Assembly (NCBI GenBank): GCA_963930775.1
Contig: OZ005696.1
Coordinates: forward strand, 4,092,001-4,156,000
Source: Cliona cf. orientalis
Lineage: Eukaryota > Porifera > Demospongiae > Clionaida > Clionaidae
Direction: 5' to 3'
Length of the DNA: 64,000 nucleotides
The notes beneath the pieces are model-generated. The model was not told the DNA's origin. It did no database searches and worked only from the letters and a program-made list of their open reading frames with translations. Positions 25,802 to 39,200 of this stretch are shown here, one piece after another. Both the position numbers and the translations under genes were made by a program. Each line of letters opens with the position of its first letter. Position 1 is the first letter of the stretch.

Positions 25802-28800
25802 ATGGCGAGTCGTGCAGTATTCATCGTGGCAGCCAGGAGGACTCCCTTTGGGACCTATGGTGGGAAGCTGAAAGGTATCACTGCTACCGAGCTTTGTCGA
25901 GTGGCTGCGTGTTCGGCACTTGAAGCTGGTAGGGTTCCTGCAGAAGCGGTGGACTCCGTGATCGTTGGTAACGTGGCGCAGGTGAGGTCACAACGTTTAT
26001 TGGGAGTATCTGGGTCAAACACGATGATATCATATACGGCCAGAAGCAAGGCATCCCTTTTAATAGTAATTTAATAATAATTTTGCTTCTAAGGGGTGGG
26101 TGTGTGCTGTGGCAAAGGTATACTATGTGTAGGCTCCTCTGCAGAGCACGCAGCAACTGCGTCAAGGTGCATACAATTGGAAATTCATTTATTATGTGCT
26201 GTCACGATATTAGAATTTGGATCCCCCCTTTTTGTTCCCCCTGGTCCATATATTTCAAAATATTTGGACTCCCCAGCCCTTATATTTCGGACCCCCATGC
26301 ATATTATCAACTATAGCAGAGATTCAGGAGGGTCAGGGGCTAGGTTCTGAGTATAAAATTTAATGGTTAGCAGGGTTAGTCTTCAGGGTCTGCATGGGGG
26401 TCCAAATACCACGTGACAGTGCCCACCCATGTACTCTGGGGACGTCGGAGTCTGTCCTATACTTTTGTGTAGAACATTTACTATAAATAAGGTGGCACAA
26501 ATGCTGCTCTTTTTATCTTAGTGTGGCTGTTAGTTGACACCTCTGTGAAACACCTTGGTGTTTCTGATACAAGGTAACTTGTTTGTCATATCTCTCTACT
26601 GATATTGTTTTTGAACACCTTGTATGAACATTTGTGAGAGCTCAGCTTTCCCAAACAGCTCTGATGATAATTGATACAATAATATGCTCTTGCTAGTAGG
26701 TAGTACTTTAGGCTATGATATCTAACTAGAACTGTATGGTTGTGATTTAGATGATTAATTATATAGACTGAGTAATCCAGAATAATAATATTATTATTAT
26801 CAGTACCAGCATTCCAAGCAGACAAATCTCTGCTCCTGGTTTCCAGTGATGGGCAAGTACTGCACCAAAGCCTGAGGATGCATATACCCAAGTGATTCAG
26901 AATCCATGTCTAGCTTATCTGTCTCTTCGTTCACTCAGTAGTAAGCCACACCCTTGCAAGTTTTCAGAACACTGGCAATAGATATTAGACACAAAAATAT
27001 AGTAGGACAGATTGTCTTTCACTAAAAAGGTAGGTTACATTTGGAGTAGTGATGGCAACTATGGTAGCTAGCTGTACAGATTATTGGCTGCCCAATGCTT
27101 GTTGATCTGGCTTACCTAATGTTTGTAGAACACTGGTGATAGAACACACTATAAATAAAGCAGCACTATCCAGCTTCCCTGCATGTATTTTCTGGCTGGA
27201 GCAAATAAATTACGGCTGAATTGGAGATGCTGATTTTTGCAGACCTACTAACCACAGTCTAAACTATAGTATCATAACTACGTGTGCTCATGCAGTTTAA
27301 TGCAGAGGGTATTATGCTCTGCAGTGTGATTGTGTATCACTGTATAATTAACCAGCTAGCAGTGCTCTCAGGAAGCTGTATCATAATAGAAGGCCATGAC
27401 TTCACCTAGCGCATGCTAATGTGTCAGATGTAATGGACAAGTGAAGCACAATTGATTTGATTACATAAGACCTTCAGTTGTACGGCTGCACTGATGGTAT
27501 ATGGATAGCAGATGTGGATGATGCTTCCGGATAGAACCGCTTGCCCATGCGTGTATGTTTGGAATACTTGCTGGCACATTTCCAAAGTACATTGGAACAG
27601 TCCCAAACTAGGTTTGAGATTGACAGGTTGTCAAACATTTAGCATGGAACTTCCATAAATCAAGCACCATGATATGATCATATGAGTGGTCACGCATTAA
27701 GTGCTATATGGGTGGTTCACTTCATGCATGACTCAAGTGCATTGATATTTTTGTTGTCTGTGCTGGTTTAGGATCTCTTAAATAATCATATCAGATAGCC
27801 TTGACATCTCCACAACTCGTGTGCCTCATTATCCTTGGTTTGTTCCTCTTCTGCATTATAGTTATATTGCATGCACACATCAGACCTCCACAGATGCGTG
27901 CTACCTTGCTCGCCATGTTGGACTGCTTGCTGGAGTTCCCATTAAAGCAACTGGACTTACTGTCAACAGGCTATGTGGCTCAGGATTCCAGTCCATCATC
28001 AATGGAGCACACGTCCGTAAACTCTGACAGACTCTTGCATGATTATGTTTATAAAGCTGCCATTATTCTCCAGGAGATCAAACTAGGGGAGGCAGAGATT
28101 GTGCTGACCGGAGGGACTGAGAGCATGAGCCAGGCTCCCTATGCTGTCAGGAACACCAGGTGGGGATCTCCCCTTGGAGTTGATCTGAAGGTACATGCGT
28201 CTTGCTCTAGCCGTGTGATCGAGTCAGTAGTTGTAGCAGTTGTCTTGTGTTGTGTTTGCTATAAATGTTGTTGACTTTAATAAAAGTGTTGATATTAGAC
28301 TAATAGGGAAGCAATAATATCCACTTGGTTGCGTACACATTTGAATGGATCACTTTCAGAGGAACATGACATAATTGTTGACATTCTTATTATTTCTGCA
28401 CAAGAGAGTAGCTGTACTAATGATGGAATGTGAATCTTGAAATACATGAGGAGTTGCTGTATCTTTAATTAACTTTTTCTATAGTATTATAGAGTTTCAT
28501 AGAACAATGTTCAGGATGTGCTTTATCACTTTTCAGATGGAAGACACCCTCTGGTCTTCTTTGACTGATTCTTATGCTAAACTACCAATGGCGCTGACGG
28601 CTGAGAAGCTTGCAGAGCAGTATGGGATCACCAGGCAGCAGTGTGATGAATTCGCACTCTCAAGTCAACAGAGATGGACAAATGGTAATGGAGCTTTGTA
28701 TATCAACAAGAAGTCAATGATCATGATAGTTTATAACAATATGGAATCAAGGGCTTAAAGACTCCTATAATACCTGGATGGAACATATCTAGGCTTATAT

Positions 28801-30144
28801 TCAAGGGTCATTGCATGTAGGAAAGCTGAAGCTTCTGAAACATCTGTGATAACATTAAGTACAATGGTCGACGCCCCCACAGTGATTACTTGCATAATTG
28901 AAACTGTCATAATAATATTATTATGATAGTCTGAGTAAAACTTTAGTTTAAATTTTGTGGTAGCCTGCTGTGCAATTTTATGTGGGCACTATCGTATGCC
29001 CATGCACCTTCAGCCCACAAGAATGGATATTTTGAGGCAGAGCTGGCTCCTTTGGAGGTGAAGGTAAAGAAAGCCAAGGAGATGTTTGCAAGTGATGAGC
29101 ACCCCAGGGAGACTACACTGGAGAAGCTTGCCAAACTGCCTCCCGTCTTTAAAGAGAATGGAACTGTGTCAGCAGGCAATGCATCTGTAAGAGCACTTTT
29201 GTGTACTCCATACCACTATAACGCTGCAGATCAGTCATACTTCACATATATGGCCACTTTGCATTAGTCAGATACTGTTTTCCCTATCTTCTTTAAAGCA
29301 TGGCCATTTCAGTTTGTGAGCTAGTTGGCACTATCCATCCCCTCTGCGGGAGTAGGAAAGCACCAGGCCAGCGAGACCATGTATAGCACTTCGCTTTGTA
29401 TGTGTACTAGTGGATCTACATGTACATGTTTCGTGTGATGTGTAATCTATAGCAATGAATGGCACACCTTTTATCAATTTCCAGCATAATGTGTGTTGGG
29501 GGTTCAGATGTCATGGGACAATGTCGTCTCCACTATGCATGCTACTGTGCTATATAAGATTGAAAGACTATAATATTATTATTATAGTGTAGAAGATGCT
29601 TCATAATAATGGCAATAATTAATTTTGCTCAACCGCTTTCAGGGTATCTGTGACGGTGCAGGAGCTGTGGTTATTGCTAGTGAAGAAGCTGTCAATAAGC
29701 ACAATCTCACACCTCTAGCCAGGCTTGTTGGGTACAGTGTTGCTGGAGTGGACCCCACTATTATGGGAATTGGACCAGTCTATGCCATCAGAGACCTTCT
29801 ACAAAAGGTCAACCTGTCTCTGGACAATATTGACCTTGTGGAGGTATGTGGGTTGAAACAGAATTTATGTCCATTGGGCTGGTATAATCTCCTTATTAAT
29901 TTCACAGGTCAATGAGGCATTTGCAGCTCAGTTTCTGGCCGTTGAGAAGGAGCTGGGTTTGGACAGAAATAAGACAAACCTGAATGGAGGGGCAATTGCT
30001 TTGGGCCACCCTCTGGCTGCATCGGGGTCAAGAATAACAGCTCATTTAGTGCACGAGCTCAGAAGGAAGTCCCTGAAGTATGCAGTGGGATCCGCATGCA
30101 TTGGAGGTGGACAAGGCATAGCAGTGTTGTTGGAGCGAGTGTAA
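25802..30144 (+). CDS. ACAA2: 3-ketoacyl-CoA thiolase, mitochondrial type (acetyl-CoA acyltransferase 2)
   Basis: Catalyses the last step of fatty-acid beta-oxidation, splitting 3-ketoacyl-CoA into acetyl-CoA and a shortened acyl-CoA. Exons 25802-25981, 27884-28012, 28074-28190, 28537-28684, 29014-29186, 29643-29843 and 29908-30144 total 1185 nt, 394 aa (human 397). Visible: [19 protein letters not shown] at the N-terminus, nucleophile Cys in [21 protein letters not shown], the VNEAFA motif split at the exon 6/7 join, catalytic His in [12 protein letters not shown], and the second catalytic Cys in [10 protein letters not shown]. It ends LLERV with no peroxisomal SKL-type signal. As in vertebrate ACAA2, targeting is probably through an uncleaved N-terminus. 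Confidence 0.96.
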
Positions 30145-30465
30145 AACCATTAATTTTGGTTATAATCTTATACACTCTAGTTTCATTATTATGAGTATGG
30201 AATTAATAATATTAATCCAACTATAATGTTTTTATACCAAAATGAATTAAAATCTGCCTATATAAATGATATTCTTGTGCTCCTTGTCCCCAGCCTATTT
30301 CCATGCAAGCTGGGAGCTAGGGAATAGAGCTGGCTGGGCATGACTCACGGGCTAAAACAAAAACTATGGACATCATGTGCAGTCAGGGTTACATTTTTTT
30401 TTTAATTATGCATGCATGACACTATAGCCAGTATAACACTCCATAATATTATTATCAAGACAAAT
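30145..30465. other. Convergent 3' ends of ACAA2 and the Kelch-kinase gene
   Basis: 321 bp between the two stop codons. AT-rich, with a T-run near 30395. No gene or RNA was recognised. Confidence 0.6.
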
Positions 30466-33400
30466 TCACAAATTGTTTAGGTCTGACATGAGTTCTTGAG
30501 CTGATGGTCGGTTGTCTCTTTTTTCTAGCAGACATTGCTGAATAATTGCTATAAAGCCCCTGTGATCAATTGAGGCAATAAGTTGTCGACGATGCTCCTC
30601 GTCTGGAAACTGATCAGTCAACATCTCCACAAGCAAGACACCAAAGCTGAAAATATCCATCTTTGGAGACTGAGACTGTGGGATGGTTGATTCAGGAGCA
30701 GCATACACAGGGTTACCGGGACCAACTGTTTGAAGTTTTTGTACGAGATTGACTGAGCCATAGTCGGATACCTTGGCCTTCCAACCACCATTCGGGACGG
30801 GATCTAGGAGGACATTAGCACTACTGATATCACGGTGAATGAGAGGATCGGGCTCCATCAAATGGAGATAGTTGAGTGCCCGCAGCACATCCAAGCTGAT
30901 TGAAACTATCATTGGATGCTCAATGGGTCCAGCCTTCAACACCTCCCTCAAGCTGGTTGTCATTAGTTCAGTGAGGATAATCGGCTCTCCCTGTACAAGT
31001 GAAGTTGCTCCAATGAACTGAACCAAATTTGGATGTCTAAGCCGAGAAGCCATCTTCATTTCACGGGCGAACATCTGTTCATAATACTTTGAACTTAGCT
31101 CTCGATAAAAACATTTAGCAGCTACTTTAGTGCCACGGAATTCTGCTATCCTCACCACAGCCCAGCCTCCTCTTCCCAGCTCATGCCTTGAAACTTGTAT
31201 TTCTTCTTTTTCGACTATCCACTGCGTTTCTATCTTCTTTAGCTTATCCTCAGCTTCAATGGCGATGCCTTTGAACCTGGCTATTTCTCTCGCTTTCTCT
31301 TCCTCTGCTCGTTTGGCTCTTCCGAGAGCCTCTTGCCTCTGGAGCTCACATTCACCTAGTTGCTGTTTTGTCAATGCATTTGATTTACGTAAACTATCAA
31401 GAGTGGATTCATTGAGCTGTTTTGTTCTTTCCAACTGCTGAATTCTTTGCTGCAGCTCTTGTATAGTATGAAGCAGTTCTTTCTTTCTTGCCTCTGAAGC
31501 ACGCAAATGTTCTCTTAAATGTTTTAACTCGACTTCATTCAGACTAGATGCATGGACACCAGGCTGAGCATCTTGTCGACGAATAGCTTCACGTAGTTTG
31601 CCAAGCTTCCTTTGCATTCTCTCATAGGTGCCTCGCTCATTCTGATTAGCTACATCAACTATCTTCCACTCCAGTTTGGCAGCACCTTCATAACCTGCAA
31701 GAACGGACACCAATTAAGACAGGCGATATAACTCTGATGTGATTGGCATTCACTGCTCATAAATTTTATTACAGTGACTCTCTAACACAAAATCAGATCT
31801 TGAGCCACTGCAAGTGGCCTTGTTATGGTAGGTAAATAAAGCTCCTATTAGTGTTAGCAGGAGCATAATATGAGGTGGTGAATAGTGTTAATCTTGGACT
31901 GTTTGTAAATAATATTGATCAGGGGCCCACTCACTGAATGTAATGACTGTTGTTCCAGCCAGCTTGACCAGAGCTTCAGCTGGTTTTACTGGATCATACT
32001 GGGCACAGCCTCCAAACATTAACACCTCAATCAAGTGGCGTCCAGTGGAAATGGAAGTCAGAGAGTGACAGCACCGAGGCTGGACCCCTTCAGGAACGGG
32101 AATCTGCAGAAATAGAATAAGGATAGACATCTCAAGATACCTGTGCAGGAAATCGTAAACTGAAAAGGGATCCCAAGTACCTCTTTCCACTTCATGGACT
32201 CGAGATCCATGATCCAAATATCATTAAGTGTCTTGTTGCCCTCACAGAGACCACCGATTAGCAGTAGCTGTGGACGCTCACCAAATCCAAGACAACAGGC
32301 TGCATGCTCCACTCTCCCCATAGGCCACGCCTCACCACTCTTGGGAACAAATTTTTGACACTCCTGATTAAAAAATAGCAGGATTATGACTGTCAGTGGA
32401 TAGCAATTTGAATACACTACACAATGCTAGCTAACAAGTACATGTATACTAACATGACTTGTGAATGCACAAGCTTTCCTGCAGGACGAATAACTCCTAC
32501 AGAGCATATAACTGACTCGTTATCGGCCTGCGGGTAGTGGCTGGGAGAAGCACCTTTTGTTCAGTAGGTAGCAGCTAGTCTATTATTAGATCTCAATAGG
32601 CATGTAGTATATTTATAATTGATTTACCATTTTTCGAAAGTCGATTACATATACATGATTGATGTAGCGTCGGTCATGAAGAATCCCTCCAAATAGCACA
32701 GCGCGATGATCGTCAATGCTTGTGAATGTGAAGCCATCACTTGGGGGTGGCCTCTCTCCAGTCAGAGTAGGTGACAACCACAAACCTGCATGAGATATAT
32801 ACAAACCAACATCAACCCCTACATGAAAAAACATCACTGGAGTGTAAAATCCTCAACTCTGTGAAATCATTACTCAGAATGTGTGATTTTGTAGTGTGTA
32901 GTGTGTAGACCTAGGTGCACAGGTATGAACACATGTAACTAGCAACAATACTACATTACAGGTGTATTGGTACTACGATAACATGGAAGGTTAGAGCAAT
33001 AAAATATCATTTTTAGTGGACGTTCCTACCGACTCAGTAAAACATTGGGAGATTGAGGGTGATCTATTTTCCCTTCCCACTTACTCAGAGGTCTAGGTAT
33101 TTTAGCAATAGAAAAACAAAAAATACGTACACCAGAATGATCAGCTAGGACCATAAACACAAATCATGAATGTCTTGTATGCCCATGATCACATGCTGAA
33201 CAGCAGACAAGTAGTGACATAGAGGCATGCTGGACATGCTAAATAGTGATGGAAGATCTTGCTATTGGATATGCTTTAGGCATGCTAACCAGAAGTGTGC
33301 TAGGTAAGGAATAGCTGGAGTGCTGACTAAGCATGTTGAAGAGCCACTGCACAATATCATAAGAGCTAATAACAATGGACAATAAAATCTTGCTCTTTGT

Positions 33401-36091
33401 GAATGCCCACTGGGGTGTTCGGCTAACTCTTGAAAATCCAGGGGGCCCAGGGTGACAGGATGCAATCCGAACATGCTGACACAGTGATACAGTGATTTTA
33501 TCAAAAGTGATCAAGGTATTTTCTCTGTTGATATATAGACCACCTTTGTAGATTGTTGATTCAACAAGTTAACACTGACTGTACTGAGGCTGCAGCCCAA
33601 GCTTCGTATTCACAAGCATTGATGATCATCATGCTATGTAACGATGTAAATGCGATCCTGATCCGATCGTGATGCGCCGGTACATATGCCGCCACAATCG
33701 CTGGACGATATGGATGGGAGGGGCTGGGAGGTCAGGGGATGGGTTGTGAATGGTTATATAGCAGGGTTAGTGTGGGAGGGGCTGGGTTGTGTAGGGTTTG
33801 TCTATGAAATAACAGTCGCCCAAGTGCTTGGGCTCTTGTGTGTGGAACGGATAGAGTGGGTTGTACACTTTGACTTTTCTTTTCCCTGTCGAACTTTTTC
33901 TAAGTTTTGGCAGTTTGCATTTGCATTAGATCACATTTGCGTCGTAACATGCTATGTTAAATTTGCACTCAGGTGCAATTTTCACTGATGGACTATGGTT
34001 TATTCACAGATGCATTATGTGCACATACTATGATTTACTCCCATAGGTAAGCAGGGTTTTATACAGGATTTTTTCCCAAGGGGGGGAAAACGATCGATGG
34101 TAATACTATCATGGTGTGCGTAGCACGCCCAGACTAGGGGGGTCTGGGGGCATGCCCCCCCAGGAAAATTTTTAATTTTATAACCTCTGAGACTGCTTCT
34201 GGTGGCTTCTGAGACCACATCTCAGTTTGGTTTGTTACTGCACATTTTCACCTTTTTCGTGACATATCTTGTGGGCATAACCACCCATTGATTAAAATTT
34301 GCACTTTTGAGGAAATCTTGGACATATTTAAGGAGTCAAACAGGCGCATTTCACTTTAATTCTAGCTAGCAATAGGCAATGTGTTGTGCATTAAGCTATC
34401 AATGGCTGTTATTAACAAATATTATTACTATAATATATGGCAGTTTTCAGGGGGGGGAAAAGCAAGTCAGGGGGGGGGAAATCCCATGGTTCCCCCCCCT
34501 CTAAATAAAACACTGGGTAAGAGTACAGATTACAGCTGTAACTGTACTCTTACTCTGTAATTGGTACTCCTGCTTTAGCCTAGGGAAAATTCTATACTAT
34601 TATCAATTAATCACACACTTTAATCCTCATACAATTAGGGCAGCAACAGTACTCTTGCGTGTATTCGTACAGCCAAATAGCACTTGCTGTTGCTCGTGCT
34701 ATTATTACTGACTGTACTCATACACGTAAGAGTACTGAATACTGCCCTAATTGTACTCTGAAGTGTATGATTAATTATACTAATAATACATCCTCCATTT
34801 TATTTCACAATTCATCGATAACTATGTGATAAGTGGACCCTCTGAAAATTACCCACTATGGACCCAAAAATTGGTGACATTAGTGTCAAATATTTTCCAA
34901 ATGGATTAAAAAGTGGCAAGGCCATGGTCTGAATATAGTCTCCACAACGGGAGGAGAGGATATGGTGACCAAAAGTTTTTTTGCTGGAATACAATAATAA
35001 TTGGCCATTCTATGTGACATCATTTCAGTTATGATTGTCCAGCACACGCTTGCCTATCATTTCAATAGATGCACGATGTTTGCATGAATTATATGGTGCA
35101 TGACTAATGAAATGTTGCAGTCTGATTGGTGCTGGATAGTGGTCTGTATGAAACGTTGGTACAATTCTGTGTATAACAAGTCACCAAATCCTCTCCTCCC
35201 ATGTAAGAGTCTGGCTGCAAGTGACTGGCCTTAACATGAGGCTTGTCAAAAAATGCACTACCCTTATCAAAATTGATGATTCACCCATTTTTGATACTGA
35301 CAGCACTAGCTACTCGCAAAGGTGCCTACATCTCAAAAATATTTTTTGGAAACAATAGCAATAGACAGATATACAAACGGTATGAACACATTGATGTAGT
35401 GGACATCACCACTCGCTGCTGGGGACCAAACCATCAGAAGGCCCTTAGTGGTATTCAACAGCACACACAACTTTGATAACATTATGCAGCAGAGCTATTG
35501 CTTAATAAACTCACTCCTTCTGAGATCAAATACATGAAATTCATTACTCCATCCGGCAGTGTTTCGGAGACTATCCGTGAAGCTCGTGTTCCTAATGAAT
35601 GTTGATCCAGTTTGCGGGGGTCTCATAGATATAGGCTGCCCATATCCACCAATCAATGCAAGATTGATTTCATCAAATAAGACCATTCGACAACCTCCCT
35701 TCTTCATCGGTCCTTCAGCGGAGGACTCAGTGTCAGACAGCAGCGACCAACGTTGAGTCTTGGTACACAGTTTGTAGAGGCCACTGCACCAGCCAACGCC
35801 ATCGGTACCTCCATACACAAAAAGATCATCGTTAGATGAGCAACACCCACCGCCAAAAAGTCCTTTTGGAGTAGTGCCCGTGCATTTCATCGCTTCCCAT
35901 TCCTCCAAGAGAGGGTCAAACACTTCCACGACCGACGACATTTCTTCCCTTCCGGACGCATTCATTCCCGTTGTACAACCGCCATAGTTGTAGCACTTGG
36001 CCCCGATCGCGGTAGAGTAGTGCCACGCTCGCGCCTTTGGCTCATATAGTTTCACTGTCTGGCTGTTGAAGAAAGATCTAATGTAAGACAT
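30466..36091 (-). CDS. Kelch-repeat / coiled-coil / TKL-like protein kinase fusion
   Basis: Exons, 5' to 3': 35515-36091, 32628-32785, 32181-32363, 31935-32103, 30466-31694. The total is 2316 nt, 771 aa. Residues ~1-360 are Kelch-type repeats (IGAKCYNYGG, LFGGGCCSSNDDLFVYGG, LALIGGYG, RAVLFGGILHDR, QLLLIGGLCEGNKTLND, VLMFGGCAQ). Residues ~370-520 are a highly charged coiled coil. Residues ~530-771 are a kinase domain with glycine loop GRGGWAVV, lysine in VAAKCF, catalytic loop HRDISSANVLL, activation segment SDYGS (DYG instead of DFG), APE and a final RDNRPSAQEL. The catalytic loop and GSVNL-type activation segment place it with tyrosine-kinase-like serine/threonine kinases. The exon 1-2 intron (2.7 kb) is full of repeats. 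The Kelch part probably selects partners and the coiled coil may dimerise it. Substrates are unknown. Confidence 0.92.
34050..34515. mobile_element. G-run-ended non-coding element
   Basis: Ends are roughly inverted: CAGGGTTTTATACAGGATTT.. and ..CTAAATAAAACACTGG. Both are followed inward by runs of G or C with GGGGGGGAAA. The edges are uncertain. It lies in intron 1 of the Kelch-kinase gene. Confidence 0.5.
34605..34778. repeat. Long imperfect inverted repeat (foldback)
   Basis: Left arm 34605-34675 (TTAATCACACACTTTAATCC.., CAATTAGGGCAG, GTACTCTTGCGTGTAT) pairs with right arm 34705-34778 (.. ATACACGTAAGAGTAC, CTGCCCTAATTG, AGTGTATGATTAA). Stem about 65-70 bp with mismatches. Intronic. Confidence 0.75.
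34918..35232. mobile_element. AAGGCCA-ended MITE
   Basis: AAGGCCATGG.. and its inverted counterpart ..CAGTCACTTGC/GGCCTT bracket the element. Inner arms share GGGAGGAGAGGAT.TGGTGAC in opposite orientation. Non-coding, about 315 bp. Confidence 0.6.
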
Positions 36092-36243
36092 TTTTACCTA
36101 CAGCAGTACAGGTAGCTATATAATATAGACACGCCCATTCGATCAGTAACAACACGTGACAGAACACCCCTGATCTGATCATCGCGATCGATCTATGATC
36201 GCTGCACGCAGCCGTGGTGAAAAGCTTTGACGAACAAGGGATA
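36092..36243. promoter_or_regulatory. Compact divergent promoter, Kelch-kinase (-) / transmembrane ephrin-like (+)
   Basis: Only 152 bp lie between the two opposite start codons, so both 5' UTRs and core promoters must share it. It contains TATATAATATAGAC near 36116 and a GATCGCGATCGATC palindromic cluster near 36178-36195. Individual factor sites cannot be assigned by eye. Confidence 0.55.
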
Positions 36244-39200
36244 ATGCTGCTAGTTTGGAGCATGCTGATATTACTGTTAAATGCTCCATTTTATGTCCAT
36301 GGCAGGACTGTGGCGGTCAACTGGACACTGGATGGAGTATTAACTTACAGCAGCCCAAGGTAATTCACATGGGTGTGGCATGAATTCATGTTTTGGCGCG
36401 CTGAGCTGGTGGTATAATTACCCCGCGCGCATGCGCAAGGGGTAATGCAATCGGTTTTGTCTGTTGTCTGTCGTTGTCTGTCGTTAGCATAAAAATCGCC
36501 AGATCAGGAGATCTAGGCATCTGAGCGACTCATAAATACAACGTATCCGTCAACATCGCCGGAAAACTGGCTTCAGTATGCTTCGAATTGTTTGGCAAAG
36601 CCCACGAGCGTTGCAAATACTGCGTTTTGTTGGCCACGCCTATGGACACTGCCCACCATGTGCTCACTGCTCATGCGCACAACCTGGCACAATATGTAGG
36701 TAAAGGTCGTCGATAGGGTGCTCGCATCCTATCGCTCTGGTCGACCATAGATACGCTCTGACATCGACGCTGCAGCGCGCGCGGGGTATGTGCTCTATAG
36801 AGCTCTAGTTTGTATCTGTTTTTTTTTTATATTGTGTGTCTAGCAATACGTGGGCCGTGGGAGAACTGGCGTGTAGTGACTGTATAACAAGATTGAGAGA
36901 TGTTTTGCACAACATTAGATCTAGTGATAATTTTATCAGTTCATTATTAAGTTTTACTTCAAAGCTCAGTGTGTGGGGGAGGGGGAGGGATATTTAGTAA
37001 AGTGGTGCCATACATTATCCACCAGGGTCCTAAATATTAAATCACCATCTAGATCTGATGCACAGTATGGGTCGATAATATTGCTGTAAGGACACACTTC
37101 CATGCATGTACATAGCATGTCCCTCTAAATTTAGACTTTCTATTCTTAGACCTTTCAGTGAAGCTGGGTTGCTACTACTATCAATAACTTAAACTGCTGC
37201 AGTTTATGTTGCATACCAAGAATGTATGCAACAATATTGTAGGGGAAGTCACAGAGTACATGTAGGTTAAGTAATATTGTAGCAGGGCTGTCTTGTGCTG
37301 ATTGCTTAATACATGTATGTATTACTTATTCTTCTTGCACAAGTGTTTTGATATACTACAGTAGGCTTCATTGGCGTGCAGTCAACCCTGATCAGTGGGA
37401 CATTGGTTTTTCCTTTTAGCCATAGGATACTTCCATTGCTGCTTGATGATCTGTATCCTCCTTGTTAGGTCATCGCTTAAAAAGATTAGTTCTTATTTGC
37501 AAATAGGTGCCTTACAAAGGAGCAAGTGTTTTGTAAGCTGTTTCGCAAAGCTACAATAGTATAGTAGACACTGGTGAAAATATCCATTTTAGCACATCCC
37601 TGCAACAGGGCTAAAATGGGTGTTAAGTTGATATAGTATAACAATGTTTGAGTGTGCTAGGTATTAATGCATTCCCACCTTGAAAAATTCTGCCTATACC
37701 CCTGATATGCTATACTGTAGGGTAGGGTGAAAGTGTGCGACAGGTGCTCTACTTATATCTTACACAATAAAGCTTTGTAGTTGCGGTTGTCTGCTGGGGG
37801 TTCTCATTCAGATGGTTCCTTTGTGTAGATGGGAATAAATAATCTATGCTATGTGTGTATGAGGTAGTATATAGTCCATATCAATGGCAGACAAAACCAA
37901 CATTGCCTACTGGTAGCTCAGTTTTCCTATTCCTTGATATGCTGATTTGTCAAAAATGCCAATGAATTACTGGAATTGTTAAGGTTACGGGATAGTATTC
38001 AACGTGTAATTTATAAACGATTGCGCATGGACACAGTTCACGTATGTTTTAATGCAGTTTAGTCGGAAACGCAAACGAACGTTGACCAAGATGTAAACAA
38101 AGTCCAAATTTCTGCGTCAACTTTTGAAGCCAAGAGACTCAAACGAACTGACTTCGCTGTCGTTCACGATAGTCCATTGATTGGAGCAGGGCCAAGTATA
38201 GTGATTTTTTGAAAGCTCTAAAATGGTGAGTCGTCAGACAAGGTTTTGTCCTGGAGGGCCACCATTAAGCGAGTCACACGGCAGCTGAGCAATAAGTTTT
38301 TATGTTCACTTTCTGTTCGTATAACTCGACAGAGTTCAAACGCTATACCTGGCCCTGTAGAGACTCATAAGCTATCGTTTCATTTGTATGTCATTACATA
38401 GAAGCTGTTTATGTTAGCAAAAACTGCAAAACTTACCCGCACTTGCAGACAGACAGTGGCAGATTTGCTTTTCGTTTTTGTGGACCATGGGGCAGGCATC
38501 AGGAGAACTACTTACCTGCGCCTTGACTGTGCAAAGAACGTGGACAAAAACTGGAATATAACTGTCTCATTTATTATTCATGTGAACTTTGACCATGCGT
38601 GGGCGGAACACTATCCCGTAACCTTAATCACTCCCCAATCCTAGGTGGACTATATTGACATAATATCTTGCTCTTGTTTGCTGTAGCTCAATTATATTAT
38701 ATCAATTCATCCAAAGCTATCGTGTTCATCTCACAGTTAGCTGGCTATGATAGTCTTAAAGGTGTATAGCATGACCATGTAAACTCTGGTTATTAAGCAC
38801 ACCCCGCTGTTAAGCACACATTATTTATTAAGTGCATGCGCTTAATATAGGCGTGGTGTTCTATGAACCCTGATTTTGACCTCAACAACTGGCTGGAATG
38901 TGGGCATGTGGTACTGTCCGACCTTCTCTGAGTAATGGCCATTGTGAACTGATTCTTTCCTACTACAGCAGTCCACTGCGAACCAACCTTGGTGATACCC
39001 TGATACTGGGCTGTGATGACAGCAATAGCAACTTGTTCATCCAAGTAAGTGCATATTATGCTACTTATTATCCATCATGCACCAAGGATATTGTCATGAT
39101 CAATAATCGCTATATAATTTTGTGAGCATACATACAGTGGAACCTCTCTATTACGGGCCTCCAAATTAAGGACACCTCCATTATGCAGACAGCCATCAAT

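Noticed and set aside
31130-31441. 103-residue + strand frame
   Set aside because: Antisense shadow of the coiled-coil part of the Kelch-kinase exon.
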